From: UBA668 sp031413415
Lineage (GTDB): Bacteria > Actinomycetota > Acidimicrobiia > Acidimicrobiales > Ilumatobacteraceae
Reading direction: 5' to 3'
Assembly (NCBI GenBank): GCA_031413415.1
Contig: JANOET010000370.1
Span: 1 to 10,365, forward strand
Length of the DNA: 10,365 bases
Each line of letters begins with the position of its first letter. Position 1 is the first letter of the stretch. This document shows positions 1 through 7,180 of the stretch, in pieces. The notes under the pieces are model-generated. The model did no database searches. It saw nothing but the letters and a program-made list of their open reading frames with translations, and had not been told where the DNA came from. The position numbers and the translations under genes are program-made.

Positions 1-153
1 TTCATCGAGGCGCCCGCCGAGTCGATCGACGCCGTGATCGAAGCGCATAAGGTGGTGCGCGACCTCGTCGACGGACAGTGGCTGCACCTGCTGCGCATCG
101 ATCCCGAGACGGGAGTCGTCGAGCGTCGTATGCGCCACGGTTGGCACCACTGA
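1..153 (+). CDS. C-terminal fragment, DabA-like (DUF2309) inorganic-carbon transporter subunit (5' truncated)
   Basis: Frame 1 is open from the window edge to TGA at 151-153, giving 50 residues. The readable features are an IEAP..SIDAVIEAH segment, then RDLVDGQWLHLLRIDPETG and a basic, His/Trp-rich tail. This matches my memory of how DUF2309/DabA proteins end: an amphipathic helix, 'VxxLVxNxWLHLxxLD', then a short tail. DabA is the large zinc-binding, carbonic-anhydrase-like subunit of the DAB inorganic-carbon accumulation complex and works with the membrane subunit DabB, which would lie outside the window. Only about 5% of a normal DabA is visible and no zinc ligand is present, so the assignment rests on tail similarity alone. 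It ends 80 bases before the TetR gene in the same direction and probably belongs to a different transcription unit. Confidence 0.5.
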   Translation, partial: FIEAPAESIDAVIEAHKVVRDLVDGQWLHLLRIDPETGVVERRMRHGWHH

Positions 154-233
154 CGCGGCGCCGACGGGTCGGTAGGCCGTTCTCCGGGTGAGTACGGCTC
201 GTCGGGGGCAGCCGGGCGCGACAGACTGGGGCC

Positions 234-848
234 ATGACAGCGCCGACACGTCGTGGTCCCGGCCGACCGATCGGCGGCAAGCTCGTGGTGGACCGCGAAC
301 TGATCCTCGATGCTGCAGAGCGTGTCATCGTCCGCGACGGCAGCGGAGCGTCGATCGAGGCCATCGCTGCCGAAGCGGGAGTCACCAAGCCCATCGTGTA
401 CGCGCGTGTCGGTGCTCGAGACGACCTCTGCGATGCGCTTGCAGTCCGTCTCTCGGCTCGGCTCGAGAAGGCCGCGCGCGACCGGGTGAAGAGTCTCGAG
501 CCGAGCCACGAGTCGTTGGTGCAGTTCTTCCATGCCACGCTCGAGACGATCCGCGAGCATCGCCCGTTGTTCCTCTTCGTGAGCCGTGGCGGCGCCGACA
601 AGGCCGAGCGGACGCTGCACCTCGCTGGCCGTTCCGCGCCCCGACTGGCCGAGTTGCTCACGGTGTGGCGCGGCTCGCTCGGTCTCGACGCGAGCTCGGC
701 CGAACCGTGGGCCTACGGCATCATCGGCATGCTCAACCTCGTGTCGCTGTGGTGGATCGAATCGAGCGACGAGCCGGTGAGAGCGCTCTCGGAGCGGCTC
801 GCCGATCTGGTCTGGCCAGGTCTGTCCGCGGAATCTTACCGCGGGTAG
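234..848 (+). CDS. TetR/AcrR-family transcriptional regulator
   Basis: A 204-residue protein, the usual size for TetR repressors. Residues 5-12 form a basic Arg/Gly/Pro arm (RRGPGRP) that may enter the minor groove. Helices over residues ~19-65 form the DNA-binding domain, with the helix-turn-helix at about 40-59 (SIEAIAAEAGVTKPIVYARV). The remaining ~140 residues are the variable ligand-binding and dimerisation domain, with a Trp-rich stretch near 169-176 (LVSLWWIE). ATG 234 is chosen because the TetR N-terminus follows at the expected distance; the Shine-Dalgarno sequence is weak (GGGG just upstream). The gene lies 70 bases upstream of a carotenoid-oxygenase gene in the same direction. A 22-bp palindrome at its own 3' end makes it the likely regulator of that operon. 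The ligand is unknown; the transporter or oxygenase substrate is an obvious candidate (inference). Confidence 0.93.
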   Translation: MTAPTRRGPGRPIGGKLVVDRELILDAAERVIVRDGSGASIEAIAAEAGVTKPIVYARVGARDDLCDALAVRLSARLEKAARDRVKSLEPSHESLVQFFHATLETIREHRPLFLFVSRGGADKAERTLHLAGRSAPRLAELLTVWRGSLGLDASSAEPWAYGIIGMLNLVSLWWIESSDEPVRALSERLADLVWPGLSAESYRG

Positions 849-852
849 ATTC
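831..852. promoter_or_regulatory. 22-bp near-perfect palindrome, candidate TetR operator
   Basis: The arms GAATCT and AGATTC flank a CCGCGG centre. Nine of the 11 base pairs are symmetric, with two mismatched pairs between arm and centre. It covers the last codons and TAG of the TetR gene and lies 66 bases before the oxygenase start codon. It overlaps the TAGATT box (846-851) and the -35 zone of the TACGGT box (869-874), so a bound dimer would block either promoter. Length and symmetry fit TetR-family operators. No T-run follows, which argues against a terminator. I saw no second copy in the 80 bases before the TetR gene. Confidence 0.55.
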
Positions 853-868
853 TCGCCCGGGCCCGTGC

Positions 869-874
869 TACGGT
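869..874 (+). promoter_or_regulatory. Possible -10 box for the oxygenase/transporter operon
   Basis: TACGGT fits the actinobacterial TANNNT -10 pattern and lies 44 bases before the oxygenase ATG. No good -35 hexamer is seen 17-18 bases upstream, where the palindrome sits. An alternative -10 is TAGATT at 846-851, inside the palindrome. Confidence 0.3.
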
Positions 875-905
875 CCCCCCGTCGGGCATCGGGGTGCTCG
901 CACGC

Positions 906-911
906 AGGAGG
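906..911 (+). promoter_or_regulatory. Strong Shine-Dalgarno sequence that sets the oxygenase start
   Basis: A full AGGAGG lies 7 bases before ATG 919. It is the best ribosome binding site in the window and rules against the in-frame upstream ATG at 865, which would add 18 residues unlike the family. Confidence 0.85.
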
Positions 912-918
912 CGACACC

Positions 919-2280
919 ATGACCGCACTCGACCATCACGCTGCACAGGCCACACCGTGGCATCTGCGCGGGAACTGGGCGGCGGTCCACGACGAGCTCA
1001 CCGTGACCGACCTGCGCGTCACCGGAGCGGTACCCGAGGAGTTGGAAGGGCTGTACGTGCGCACGGGGCCGAACCCGAAGTCGGGCCGCAGCGACCACTG
1101 GTTCTTCGGCGACGGGATGGTGCACGGCGTGCGCCTCGGTGGCGGAAAGGCGCAGTGGTACCGAAACCGGTTCCTGCAGACACCCAACGTCACCAAGCCC
1201 GGCGGCGACGTGATGGCGAACATGGGCGACCTCACCTATGGCACCGGCAACACGAACGTGATGCGCCACAAGGACCGGATCCTCTGCCTCGAAGAGGTGC
1301 ACTTCCCCTGGCAGATCGACGACGAACTGAACACGATCGGCTACGTGAACTTCGACGGTGCGCTCACCACGGGGATGACTGCGCACCCGAAGGTGTGCCC
1401 CGTCACGGGTGAACTTCTGGCCTTCAGCTACCTCAACCCGCACCCGCCGTACCTGAACTACATCCGCATCGGCGCCGATGGCCAGCTCGAGCAGCTCGAG
1501 GGCATCGAAATCCCCAACCTGGTGATGATGCACGACTTCAACGTCACCCGGAACCACGTCGTGTTCATGGACCTGCCCGTGTGTTTCGACCTCGACGCCC
1601 TCGCCACCGGCATGCCGTTCATGTTCAAGCGCGACGCCGGTGCCCGCCTCGGCGTCATGCCCCGCAACGGCACCAACGCCGACGTCCGGTGGTTCGAGAT
1701 CGAGCCGTGCTACGTGTTCCACCCCGTCAACGCCCACGAGGTGGGGGACAGCATCGTGATCCACGTCTCGCGCCAGCCCGAGGCCTTCGGCACGAGCAAC
1801 GACGACTACGGCGAGGTCGGCAGGCTCTGGAAGTGGACCATCGACCTCGTCGCCGGCACCGTCACCGAGGAGCAGATCGACGACCGGCCGGGCGACTTCG
1901 GCCGCGTCGACGACCGGCTCGTCGGGCTCGACGCCCAGTACGGCTACCTGATGGCGCTCGCCGGTGAAGGCGTGGTGGAGGAGCCGGTCTACGGCTCGGC
2001 GCTGTGGAAGTACGACCTGCACACGGGACAGTGCTGGGAACACCAATTGGGCGACGGCGTGCGCGGTGCCGAGCCTGTGTTCGCACCGCGGTCGGTCGAC
2101 GCCGCGGAGGACGACGGCTGGATCATCACCTTCGCCCACGACACGGCCACCGACGAGTCGACGCTGCGCATCATCGACGCTCGCGACTTCACCTCCTCAC
2201 CGGTCGCGATCGTGCACCTGCCTCGGCGCGTGCCATACGGTGCGCACGGCAGCTGGATCCCCGACACGCCGTCGTTCTGA
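919..2280 (+). CDS. Carotenoid-cleavage oxygenase (RPE65/lignostilbene dioxygenase family)
   Basis: A 453-residue non-haem Fe(II) dioxygenase of the seven-bladed propeller family, which cleaves C=C bonds in carotenoids, apocarotenoids or stilbenes. The four iron-binding histidines are recognisable: H156 (TAHPKV), H205 (MMHDF), H268 (VFHPVNAHE) and H443 (YGAHGSW). Other family signatures are EGLYVRTGPNP at 43-53, HWFFGDGMVHG at 60-70 and GNTNVMRHKDRILCLEE at 110-126. Acidic residues in CLEE and in AEPVF (E385) may be the second-shell glutamates. There is no signal peptide, so it is cytosolic. In lignostilbene dioxygenases a lysine in the 'LxLKE' position contacts the substrate 4-hydroxyl; here that position appears to be Glu, which argues against a classical lignostilbenase (alignment by eye). 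It is first in a cluster with a branched-chain-type ABC transporter, and the next gene starts 5 bases after its stop. Family is secure, substrate unknown. Confidence 0.93.
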   Translation: MTALDHHAAQATPWHLRGNWAAVHDELTVTDLRVTGAVPEELEGLYVRTGPNPKSGRSDHWFFGDGMVHGVRLGGGKAQWYRNRFLQTPNVTKPGGDVMANMGDLTYGTGNTNVMRHKDRILCLEEVHFPWQIDDELNTIGYVNFDGALTTGMTAHPKVCPVTGELLAFSYLNPHPPYLNYIRIGADGQLEQLEGIEIPNLVMMHDFNVTRNHVVFMDLPVCFDLDALATGMPFMFKRDAGARLGVMPRNGTNADVRWFEIEPCYVFHPVNAHEVGDSIVIHVSRQPEAFGTSNDDYGEVGRLWKWTIDLVAGTVTEEQIDDRPGDFGRVDDRLVGLDAQYGYLMALAGEGVVEEPVYGSALWKYDLHTGQCWEHQLGDGVRGAEPVFAPRSVDAAEDDGWIITFAHDTATDESTLRIIDARDFTSSPVAIVHLPRRVPYGAHGSWIPDTPSF

Positions 2281-2285
2281 CCACC

Positions 2286-3650
2286 ATGCGCCATCGCACC
2301 ACTCGTTCCACTCGTTCCGCGCGGGCGGCCGCCGCCTGTCTCGTCGCACTCACCTCGCTCGTCGCCTGCGCGGGTATCGACGAGGGTGAGGGCGGGCCCC
2401 AATCGTCGGCCGGTGTGACGGTCGAGACCACCGCCCCATCGGCATCGGGCGACAGCACCACGTCCTCGGCCGACACCGCCCCGCCCGACCCTGCGGGCGA
2501 CCCGAACCTCGTGTTCCCCACGCTCACTGCTCCCGCGGGCGAGCCGATGGTGGTTGGCCTCGTCAACACCGAGGGTGTTCCGAGTCTCGACTTCCCCGAC
2601 ATTCGTGAGGCGATGCAGGGAGCGGTCGACTACCTCGGACAACACGGCGGTTTCGGCGACCGCCCGATCCAACTCGAGACCTGCATCGCGAAGGGATCAC
2701 CGGAGTCGTCGCAACAGTGTGCGCAGGAGCTCGTCGGCAAGGGCGTGGAACTGGTGCTGCTCGGGCTCGACGTCTTCCCCGACTACGCCACCTACACGGC
2801 CGCCGGCGTGCCGGTGATCGGTGTGCTCCCCGTCCTGGCCGGCGACTACAGCGCCGATGCACTGTTCCTCACCGGGGGCAACGCCACCGTCATGGCGGCC
2901 GTGGCACTCGCCGCTCAGCAGCACTTCGGCGCCACATCGGTCGGCATCATCAGCGCCGACAACCCTCCCTCGAACTCGTCGGAGGCAGCGCTCACCGCGG
3001 CGCTCGATCTGCTCAAGATCGCCCACACGACGGTGAAGGGCGGCGACAACGAGACGGATGCCGGGTTCCAGGGCCTCGTGAGCGAGGTGACCTCCGACGA
3101 CCCCGACCTCCTCGTGTCGCTGTACGCCGACGCCGGCTGCATCGGCATGATGCGGGCGCGCACGTCGCTCGTCATCGACACTCCGGTGATGACCACCGGC
3201 ATCTGCAGCAGCATCGAGGTGCTCGACCAGGTGGGCGACGACGCCGTCGGATGGAACTTCGTCGGCGTGTCGACTCGAGCCGACACCCCGGCCTCGCGAC
3301 TCGTGCAGGAGATCATGGCGCCGGTGCTCGACGTGGCGCCGGACGACGTCGACCAGGCGTCGCTCGGCCTGGGCGCACTCGGGCTGTACCTGGTGATGTC
3401 GCTGGCGGTGTACAGCAACGAGGTCGCAGCCGCCGGCGGCGACGTGACGGGTGACGCCATCCGCGAGCATCTCGCCACGGCCGACGACCTCAAGCTGTGG
3501 CCGGGCACCTCCCCGATCGCGTGCGGCGCCGCGCCCGACTACCCGTCGATCTGCTCGTTCACGTTCCCCTTCGCCGAGTACGTCGCTGGCGGCGAGGTGC
3601 GCACCATCGAGGGGCTCGAGGCGCTCTCCGTGCTCGACCATCTCCCGTGA
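2286..3650 (+). CDS. Branched-chain amino acid-type ABC transporter substrate-binding lipoprotein
   Basis: A 454-residue type I periplasmic-binding protein (Peripla_BP_6/LivJ-like). A basic N-terminus (residues 1-14) and hydrophobic stretch lead to lipobox LVAC, with the lipidated Cys at 28, so the mature protein is anchored outside the membrane. Residues ~29-84 are a Ser/Thr/Pro/Asp-rich low-complexity tether. The binding domain starts near 86 (EPMVVGLVNTEG) with the usual helix DIREAMQGAVDYL. Cysteine pairs at 133/145 and near the C-terminus (IACG...SICSF) may form disulphides. ATG 2286 is chosen because the lipoprotein signal follows directly; the longer frame upstream runs through the oxygenase gene. 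No clear Shine-Dalgarno sequence is seen, so translation is probably coupled to the oxygenase, whose stop is 5 bases away. The family carries amino acids, amides, urea, aromatic acids and other ligands, so the substrate cannot be named. Confidence 0.9.
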   Translation: MRHRTTRSTRSARAAAACLVALTSLVACAGIDEGEGGPQSSAGVTVETTAPSASGDSTTSSADTAPPDPAGDPNLVFPTLTAPAGEPMVVGLVNTEGVPSLDFPDIREAMQGAVDYLGQHGGFGDRPIQLETCIAKGSPESSQQCAQELVGKGVELVLLGLDVFPDYATYTAAGVPVIGVLPVLAGDYSADALFLTGGNATVMAAVALAAQQHFGATSVGIISADNPPSNSSEAALTAALDLLKIAHTTVKGGDNETDAGFQGLVSEVTSDDPDLLVSLYADAGCIGMMRARTSLVIDTPVMTTGICSSIEVLDQVGDDAVGWNFVGVSTRADTPASRLVQEIMAPVLDVAPDDVDQASLGLGALGLYLVMSLAVYSNEVAAAGGDVTGDAIREHLATADDLKLWPGTSPIACGAAPDYPSICSFTFPFAEYVAGGEVRTIEGLEALSVLDHLP

Positions 3651-3674
3651 GCCGATGACCGTTCTGGCGGCGCG

Positions 3675-5684
3675 ATGAGCGACTACATCTTCTTCATGCT
3701 GCTCGGCCTCGGCGCGGGGGCCATCATCGCTGCGCTCGGCCTCGGCCTCGTCATCGCTCACGAGGGATCAGGGGTGGTCAACTTCGCGCAGGGGGCGATG
3801 GCCACCTGGGTCGCTTACGTCTACGCGGACCTCCGCCGGGGTGCGTATCCCTTCCCGATCCCCGGGTTGCCCGCCCGCTACCACTTCGGTGGTGCGTGGG
3901 CCGACGACGTGGGCCTCGGCTGGGCGCTGGCCATCGCCCTGCTGACCGCCGCGATCATCGGTGCGGCCGTGTACCTCCTGGTGTTCCGCCCGTTGCGGCG
4001 GGCACCCACCCTCGCCAAGGTGGTGGCGAGCGTCGGACTGGTGATCGTGTTCTTGTCGCTCGTCGAGCGCCGGTTCGAGAGTGGCGCGTCGATCCGCGTC
4101 GCGCCCATCCTGCCGCGTGACCCCATTCGGTTCACCGACAACATCGTCGTGCCGCGCGACGGGCTGTGGCTCACGGTGGTGGTCGTGCTGATCGGACTCG
4201 CGCTGTGGGCCGCGTCGCGCTTCACGACACTCGGTCTGCTCACCCGTGCCGCAGCCGAGAACGAGAAGGGCGCGGTGCTGCTCGGCCGCTCGCCCGACCT
4301 GCCGGCCGGAGCGAGCTTCGTGCTCGCATCGGTGATCTGCGGGCTGATCGCCGTGCTCGCAGCCCCGATGTTGCAACTCGGCTCGGGCGTCTACACCTTC
4401 GGTTTTCTGGTCCCGGCCCTCGGCGCGGCGCTGCTGGGTCGCTTCCGCAGCATCGGTGTCACCGTCGCCGCCGGGCTCGCCATCGGCATGATGCAGTCGG
4501 TGTTCGTCAAGCTGCAGAACGACCTGCCCTGGTTTCCGCAGTACGGCGCTCGAGAAGGACTGCCGTTCCTGGTGATCATCATCACGATGGCCCTCCGCGG
4601 CGAGCATCTTCCCGAGCGCGGCGCGGTCGACACCTGGCGCCTTCCTGCCGCGCCGGCGGTGCGACTGGGGAGAGCGGGGGTCGTGCTGCCGCTCGTCGTG
4701 GCGGCCGCGCTGCTGTGGGCCGGGCCGTTGATGCGCGGTGCGCTGATGACATCGATCATCGGCACCGTGATGGCGTTGTCGTTCGTGGTGCTGTCCGGCT
4801 TCGGTGGACAGACCTCGCTCGCCCAGGCGGCCTTCGCCGGTGTGGCCGCCTTCGCGTTGTCGAAGCTCGCGATGGGCTGGGGGTTGCCGTTCCCGATCGC
4901 TCCGATCCTCGCCGTGGCGATCGCCACCGTGTTCGGTGTCGCGCTCGGGCTTCCGGCGTTGCGGTTGCGCGGGACCGATCTCGTCATCGTCACGCTCGCC
5001 GGCGGTGTGGCGATCACCGAGTTCGTCTTCAAGAACCCGACCTTCGTCGGCGACGCGTCGACCGGCGGCGCGAAGGTACCCAACCCGCAACTGTTCGGGT
5101 GGGACTTCGGTCTCGTGCTCGGCACGAAGTCGTCGCGACCCGTGTTCGGGCTGTTCCTGCTGGCTGTTGCCGTGGTGCTGGTCGTGGTGGTGGCGAACAT
5201 CCGGCGCAGCGCCACCGGCCGACGCATCCTTGCCGTGCGTTCCAACGAGCGCGCCGCTGCAGCCGCGGGCATTCACGTCGCCGGCACGAAGCTCGTCGGG
5301 TTCGCCGTCTCTGCCGCCCTGGCCGCCGTGGCGGGGTGCCTGGTGGCGTATCGCTTCGGCTCGGTCAGTGATGCGTCGTTCGGAGTGATGGCCTCGCTCA
5401 CGGCGCTCGCCTTCGCCTACCTCGGCGGGGTCGGTACGGTGGGTGGTGCTGTGGCGGCTGGTCTGCTGGTGCCATCGGGCGTGGTGTTCTTCGTGCTGTC
5501 ACGCGCGTCGGGCTCGGTCGGGCCGTGGGAGTCGTTCATCGGTGGTGTCCTGCTCGTGGTGATGGCGATCGCCCAGCCCGAGGGTGTGGCGGGCGCGTGG
5601 CGCGCGTGGCGCAACCGGCACCTCGTGCGTCGCACGGTCGGTACCCTCGTGCCTTCGGCGACTGTGTCGGGAGCGGAGGCATGA
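3675..5684 (+). CDS. Fused LivH-LivM branched-chain-type ABC transporter permease
   Basis: A 669-residue membrane protein carrying both permease units of a HAAT-family transporter, which are usually two genes of ~300 residues each. Residues 1-~310 are LivH-like: a hydrophobic N-terminus, the VVNFAQGAMATW motif at 34-45, and a cytoplasmic coupling loop around TRAAAENEKGAVLLG. A variable linker near 311-335 leads into a second set of membrane helices. The LivM half has its hallmark LSGFGGQTSLAQAAFAG from residue 373 and a second coupling loop (RSNERAAAAAGIHV). The C-terminus is a short charged tail. ATG 3675 lies 24 bases after the binding-protein stop. The gene ends in an ATGA overlap with the LivG-like ATPase, which indicates translational coupling. 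Together with the neighbouring ATPases it forms a complete importer. Confidence 0.93.
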   Translation: MSDYIFFMLLGLGAGAIIAALGLGLVIAHEGSGVVNFAQGAMATWVAYVYADLRRGAYPFPIPGLPARYHFGGAWADDVGLGWALAIALLTAAIIGAAVYLLVFRPLRRAPTLAKVVASVGLVIVFLSLVERRFESGASIRVAPILPRDPIRFTDNIVVPRDGLWLTVVVVLIGLALWAASRFTTLGLLTRAAAENEKGAVLLGRSPDLPAGASFVLASVICGLIAVLAAPMLQLGSGVYTFGFLVPALGAALLGRFRSIGVTVAAGLAIGMMQSVFVKLQNDLPWFPQYGAREGLPFLVIIITMALRGEHLPERGAVDTWRLPAAPAVRLGRAGVVLPLVVAAALLWAGPLMRGALMTSIIGTVMALSFVVLSGFGGQTSLAQAAFAGVAAFALSKLAMGWGLPFPIAPILAVAIATVFGVALGLPALRLRGTDLVIVTLAGGVAITEFVFKNPTFVGDASTGGAKVPNPQLFGWDFGLVLGTKSSRPVFGLFLLAVAVVLVVVVANIRRSATGRRILAVRSNERAAAAAGIHVAGTKLVGFAVSAALAAVAGCLVAYRFGSVSDASFGVMASLTALAFAYLGGVGTVGGAVAAGLLVPSGVVFFVLSRASGSVGPWESFIGGVLLVVMAIAQPEGVAGAWRAWRNRHLVRRTVGTLVPSATVSGAEA

Positions 5685-6442
5685 ACGATCGACTTCGCGT
5701 CGAAGGGCTGTCGGTCGCGTACGGCGGCGTGCGCGCCGTCGACGGTGTGGACCTGGCGGTCGCGGCGGGCGAGGTCGTCGGCCTCATCGGTCCCAATGGT
5801 GCGGGCAAAACGACGCTCATCGATGCCATCACCGGCTTCGTGCCGTGCGATGGCACCGTCGTGCTCGACGACCGCGACATCTCGGGCCTCGCGCCACATC
5901 GCCGCGCCCGGCTGGGGATGGCCCGCACGTTCCAGTTGGTGGAACTGTTCGACGACCTGACGGTCGCCGAGAACGTGGCGGCGTCCTTCGAGCGGCCCTC
6001 GTGGCGCGGCGTCGTGCGCGACCTCGTCCGCCCTCGCCCGGTCGGCGTCGACGGCGCCGTCGGTGATGCGCTCGACCTCGTCGGTCTCTCGGGCGTGGGG
6101 GACCGTCTCCCCACCGACCTCAGCCATGGCCAGCGTCGGCTCGCCGCGTGCGCCCGAGCCGTGGCCGGGCGCCCCTCGCTGATCTGCATGGACGAGCCTG
6201 CCGCCGGGCTCGACTCGAGCGAGTCACGCGTGCTGGGCGGACATCTCCGCTCGATCGTCGAGCACGGGTCGGCGATCCTGCTCGTCGAGCACGACATGGC
6301 GATGGTGCTCGAGGTGTGCGACCGCATCTACGTGCTCGAGTTCGGGAAGGTCATCGTGTCGGGCACGCCAGACGAAGTGCGTCGGCATCCCGCGGTGGTG
6401 GCGGCCTACCTCGGCCGGACCGCAGGAGACGAGCTCGCATGA
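5681..6442 (+). CDS. LivG-like ABC transporter ATP-binding protein
   Basis: A 253-residue cytoplasmic ATPase of the branched-chain amino acid transporter type. Walker A is GPNGAGKT at 37-44, the Q-loop glutamine is Q85 (ARTFQL), the signature is LSHGQ at 147-151, Walker B is LICMDE ending at E172, and the switch histidine is H204 (LLVEHDMAMV). The second position of LSGGQ is His; LivG proteins commonly vary there (LSYGQ, LSHGQ), so this is normal. The long insert between the Q-loop and signature, typical of LivG, is short and Arg/Pro-rich here. The start codon overlaps the permease stop (ATGA at 5681-5684). GGAGG at 5675-5679 is too close to act as an ideal Shine-Dalgarno sequence, so coupling to the permease is likely. 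It would pair with the LivF-like ATPase as a heterodimer. Confidence 0.93.
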   Translation: MNDRLRVEGLSVAYGGVRAVDGVDLAVAAGEVVGLIGPNGAGKTTLIDAITGFVPCDGTVVLDDRDISGLAPHRRARLGMARTFQLVELFDDLTVAENVAASFERPSWRGVVRDLVRPRPVGVDGAVGDALDLVGLSGVGDRLPTDLSHGQRRLAACARAVAGRPSLICMDEPAAGLDSSESRVLGGHLRSIVEHGSAILLVEHDMAMVLEVCDRIYVLEFGKVIVSGTPDEVRRHPAVVAAYLGRTAGDELA

Positions 6443-7170
6443 GCGAACGGCTGCTCGAGCTGAGGGGGCTGAGTGCGGGCTACCGCGGCGTGCCTGCCGT
6501 GCGCGGACTGGACTTGTCGGTCGATGCCGGCGAGGTGGTCGCGCTGCTCGGTGCGAACGGCGCCGGCAAGACCACGACGTTGCTGGCGGTCTCGGGCCTG
6601 GTCGAGCGGCTCGCCGGAGAGATCACCGTGCTCGGTCGCACCACGAACGGCATGCGGCCGGCCGCGATCGCCCGACTCGGTGTGGCGCACGTGCCGGAGG
6701 ACCGAGCGCTCTTCTCGCGCCTCACGGTCGCCGAGAACCTACGCATCGCTGCCCGCCATTCGCGCGCGGACACGAAGCTCGCGGTCGAGTACTTCCCAGA
6801 GCTCGGTCGGCTGCTCGATCGGCGGGCGGGGTTGCTCTCCGGTGGCGAGCAGCAGATGCTGGCGCTCAGCCGTGCGCTCGTCACCCATCCGAAACTGCTG
6901 ATCGTCGACGAGATGAGCCTCGGATTGGCACCCGTCCTGGTGGAGCGGCTGCTCCCGGTGGTGCGCCGGGTGGCCGACGAGCAGGGTGCCGGTGTGCTGT
7001 TGGTGGAGCAGCACGTCGACCTCGCGCTGTTTGTCGCCGACCGCGCCTACGTGCTGCGTCACGGGGAACTCGCGGCCAACGCCGATGCCGCTGATCTCCG
7101 GGCGCACCCTGAGCTGCTCACGCGGAGCTACCTCGGTGGCGACAGCGCGGCGGGAGCGGCTGGCTGCTGA
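6439..7170 (+). CDS. LivF-like ABC transporter ATP-binding protein
   Basis: A 243-residue cytoplasmic ATPase, the partner of the LivG-like subunit. Walker A is GANGAGKT at 38-45, the family-typical VPEDR lies at about 85-89, the signature is LSGGEQQ at 133-139, Walker B is LLIVDE ending at E158, and the switch histidine is H192. LivF proteins usually read DEPSLGLAP after Walker B; here it is DEMSLGLAP, a Pro-to-Met change that should not abolish activity because the catalytic Glu is kept. The ATG overlaps the LivG stop (ATGA, 6439-6442), with AGGAG at 6424-6428 ten bases upstream. It is the last gene of the cluster and ends 6 bases from the stop of the convergent hydrolase gene. Confidence 0.93.
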   Translation: MSERLLELRGLSAGYRGVPAVRGLDLSVDAGEVVALLGANGAGKTTTLLAVSGLVERLAGEITVLGRTTNGMRPAAIARLGVAHVPEDRALFSRLTVAENLRIAARHSRADTKLAVEYFPELGRLLDRRAGLLSGGEQQMLALSRALVTHPKLLIVDEMSLGLAPVLVERLLPVVRRVADEQGAGVLLVEQHVDLALFVADRAYVLRHGELAANADAADLRAHPELLTRSYLGGDSAAGAAGC

Positions 7171-7180
7171 CGGCCGTCAG
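7167..7180. repeat. Perfect 14-bp palindrome containing both convergent stop codons
   Basis: CTGACGGCCGTCAG reads identically on both strands. The TGA of the LivF-like gene (7168-7170) and the TGA of the minus-strand hydrolase (7177-7179) are its mirror halves. As RNA it could fold into a 5-bp stem with a GGCC loop on either strand. There is no T-run, so it is at best a weak bidirectional terminator, and it could be coincidence. Confidence 0.5.

Noticed and set aside
865..918. Upstream ATG 865 as the oxygenase start
   Set aside because: The AGGAGG at 906-911 is perfectly spaced for ATG 919, and the extra 18 residues do not resemble the family.
868..2139. Long minus-strand open frame opposite the carotenoid oxygenase
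   Set aside because: Its translation is Val/His/Asp-rich with no recognisable motif, whereas the plus strand has a complete, motif-bearing enzyme.
2697..5276. Long minus-strand open frames opposite the binding protein and permease
   Set aside because: They are shadow frames, rich in Arg, His, Gly and Asp/Glu, without domain features; the plus strand carries clear transporter proteins.
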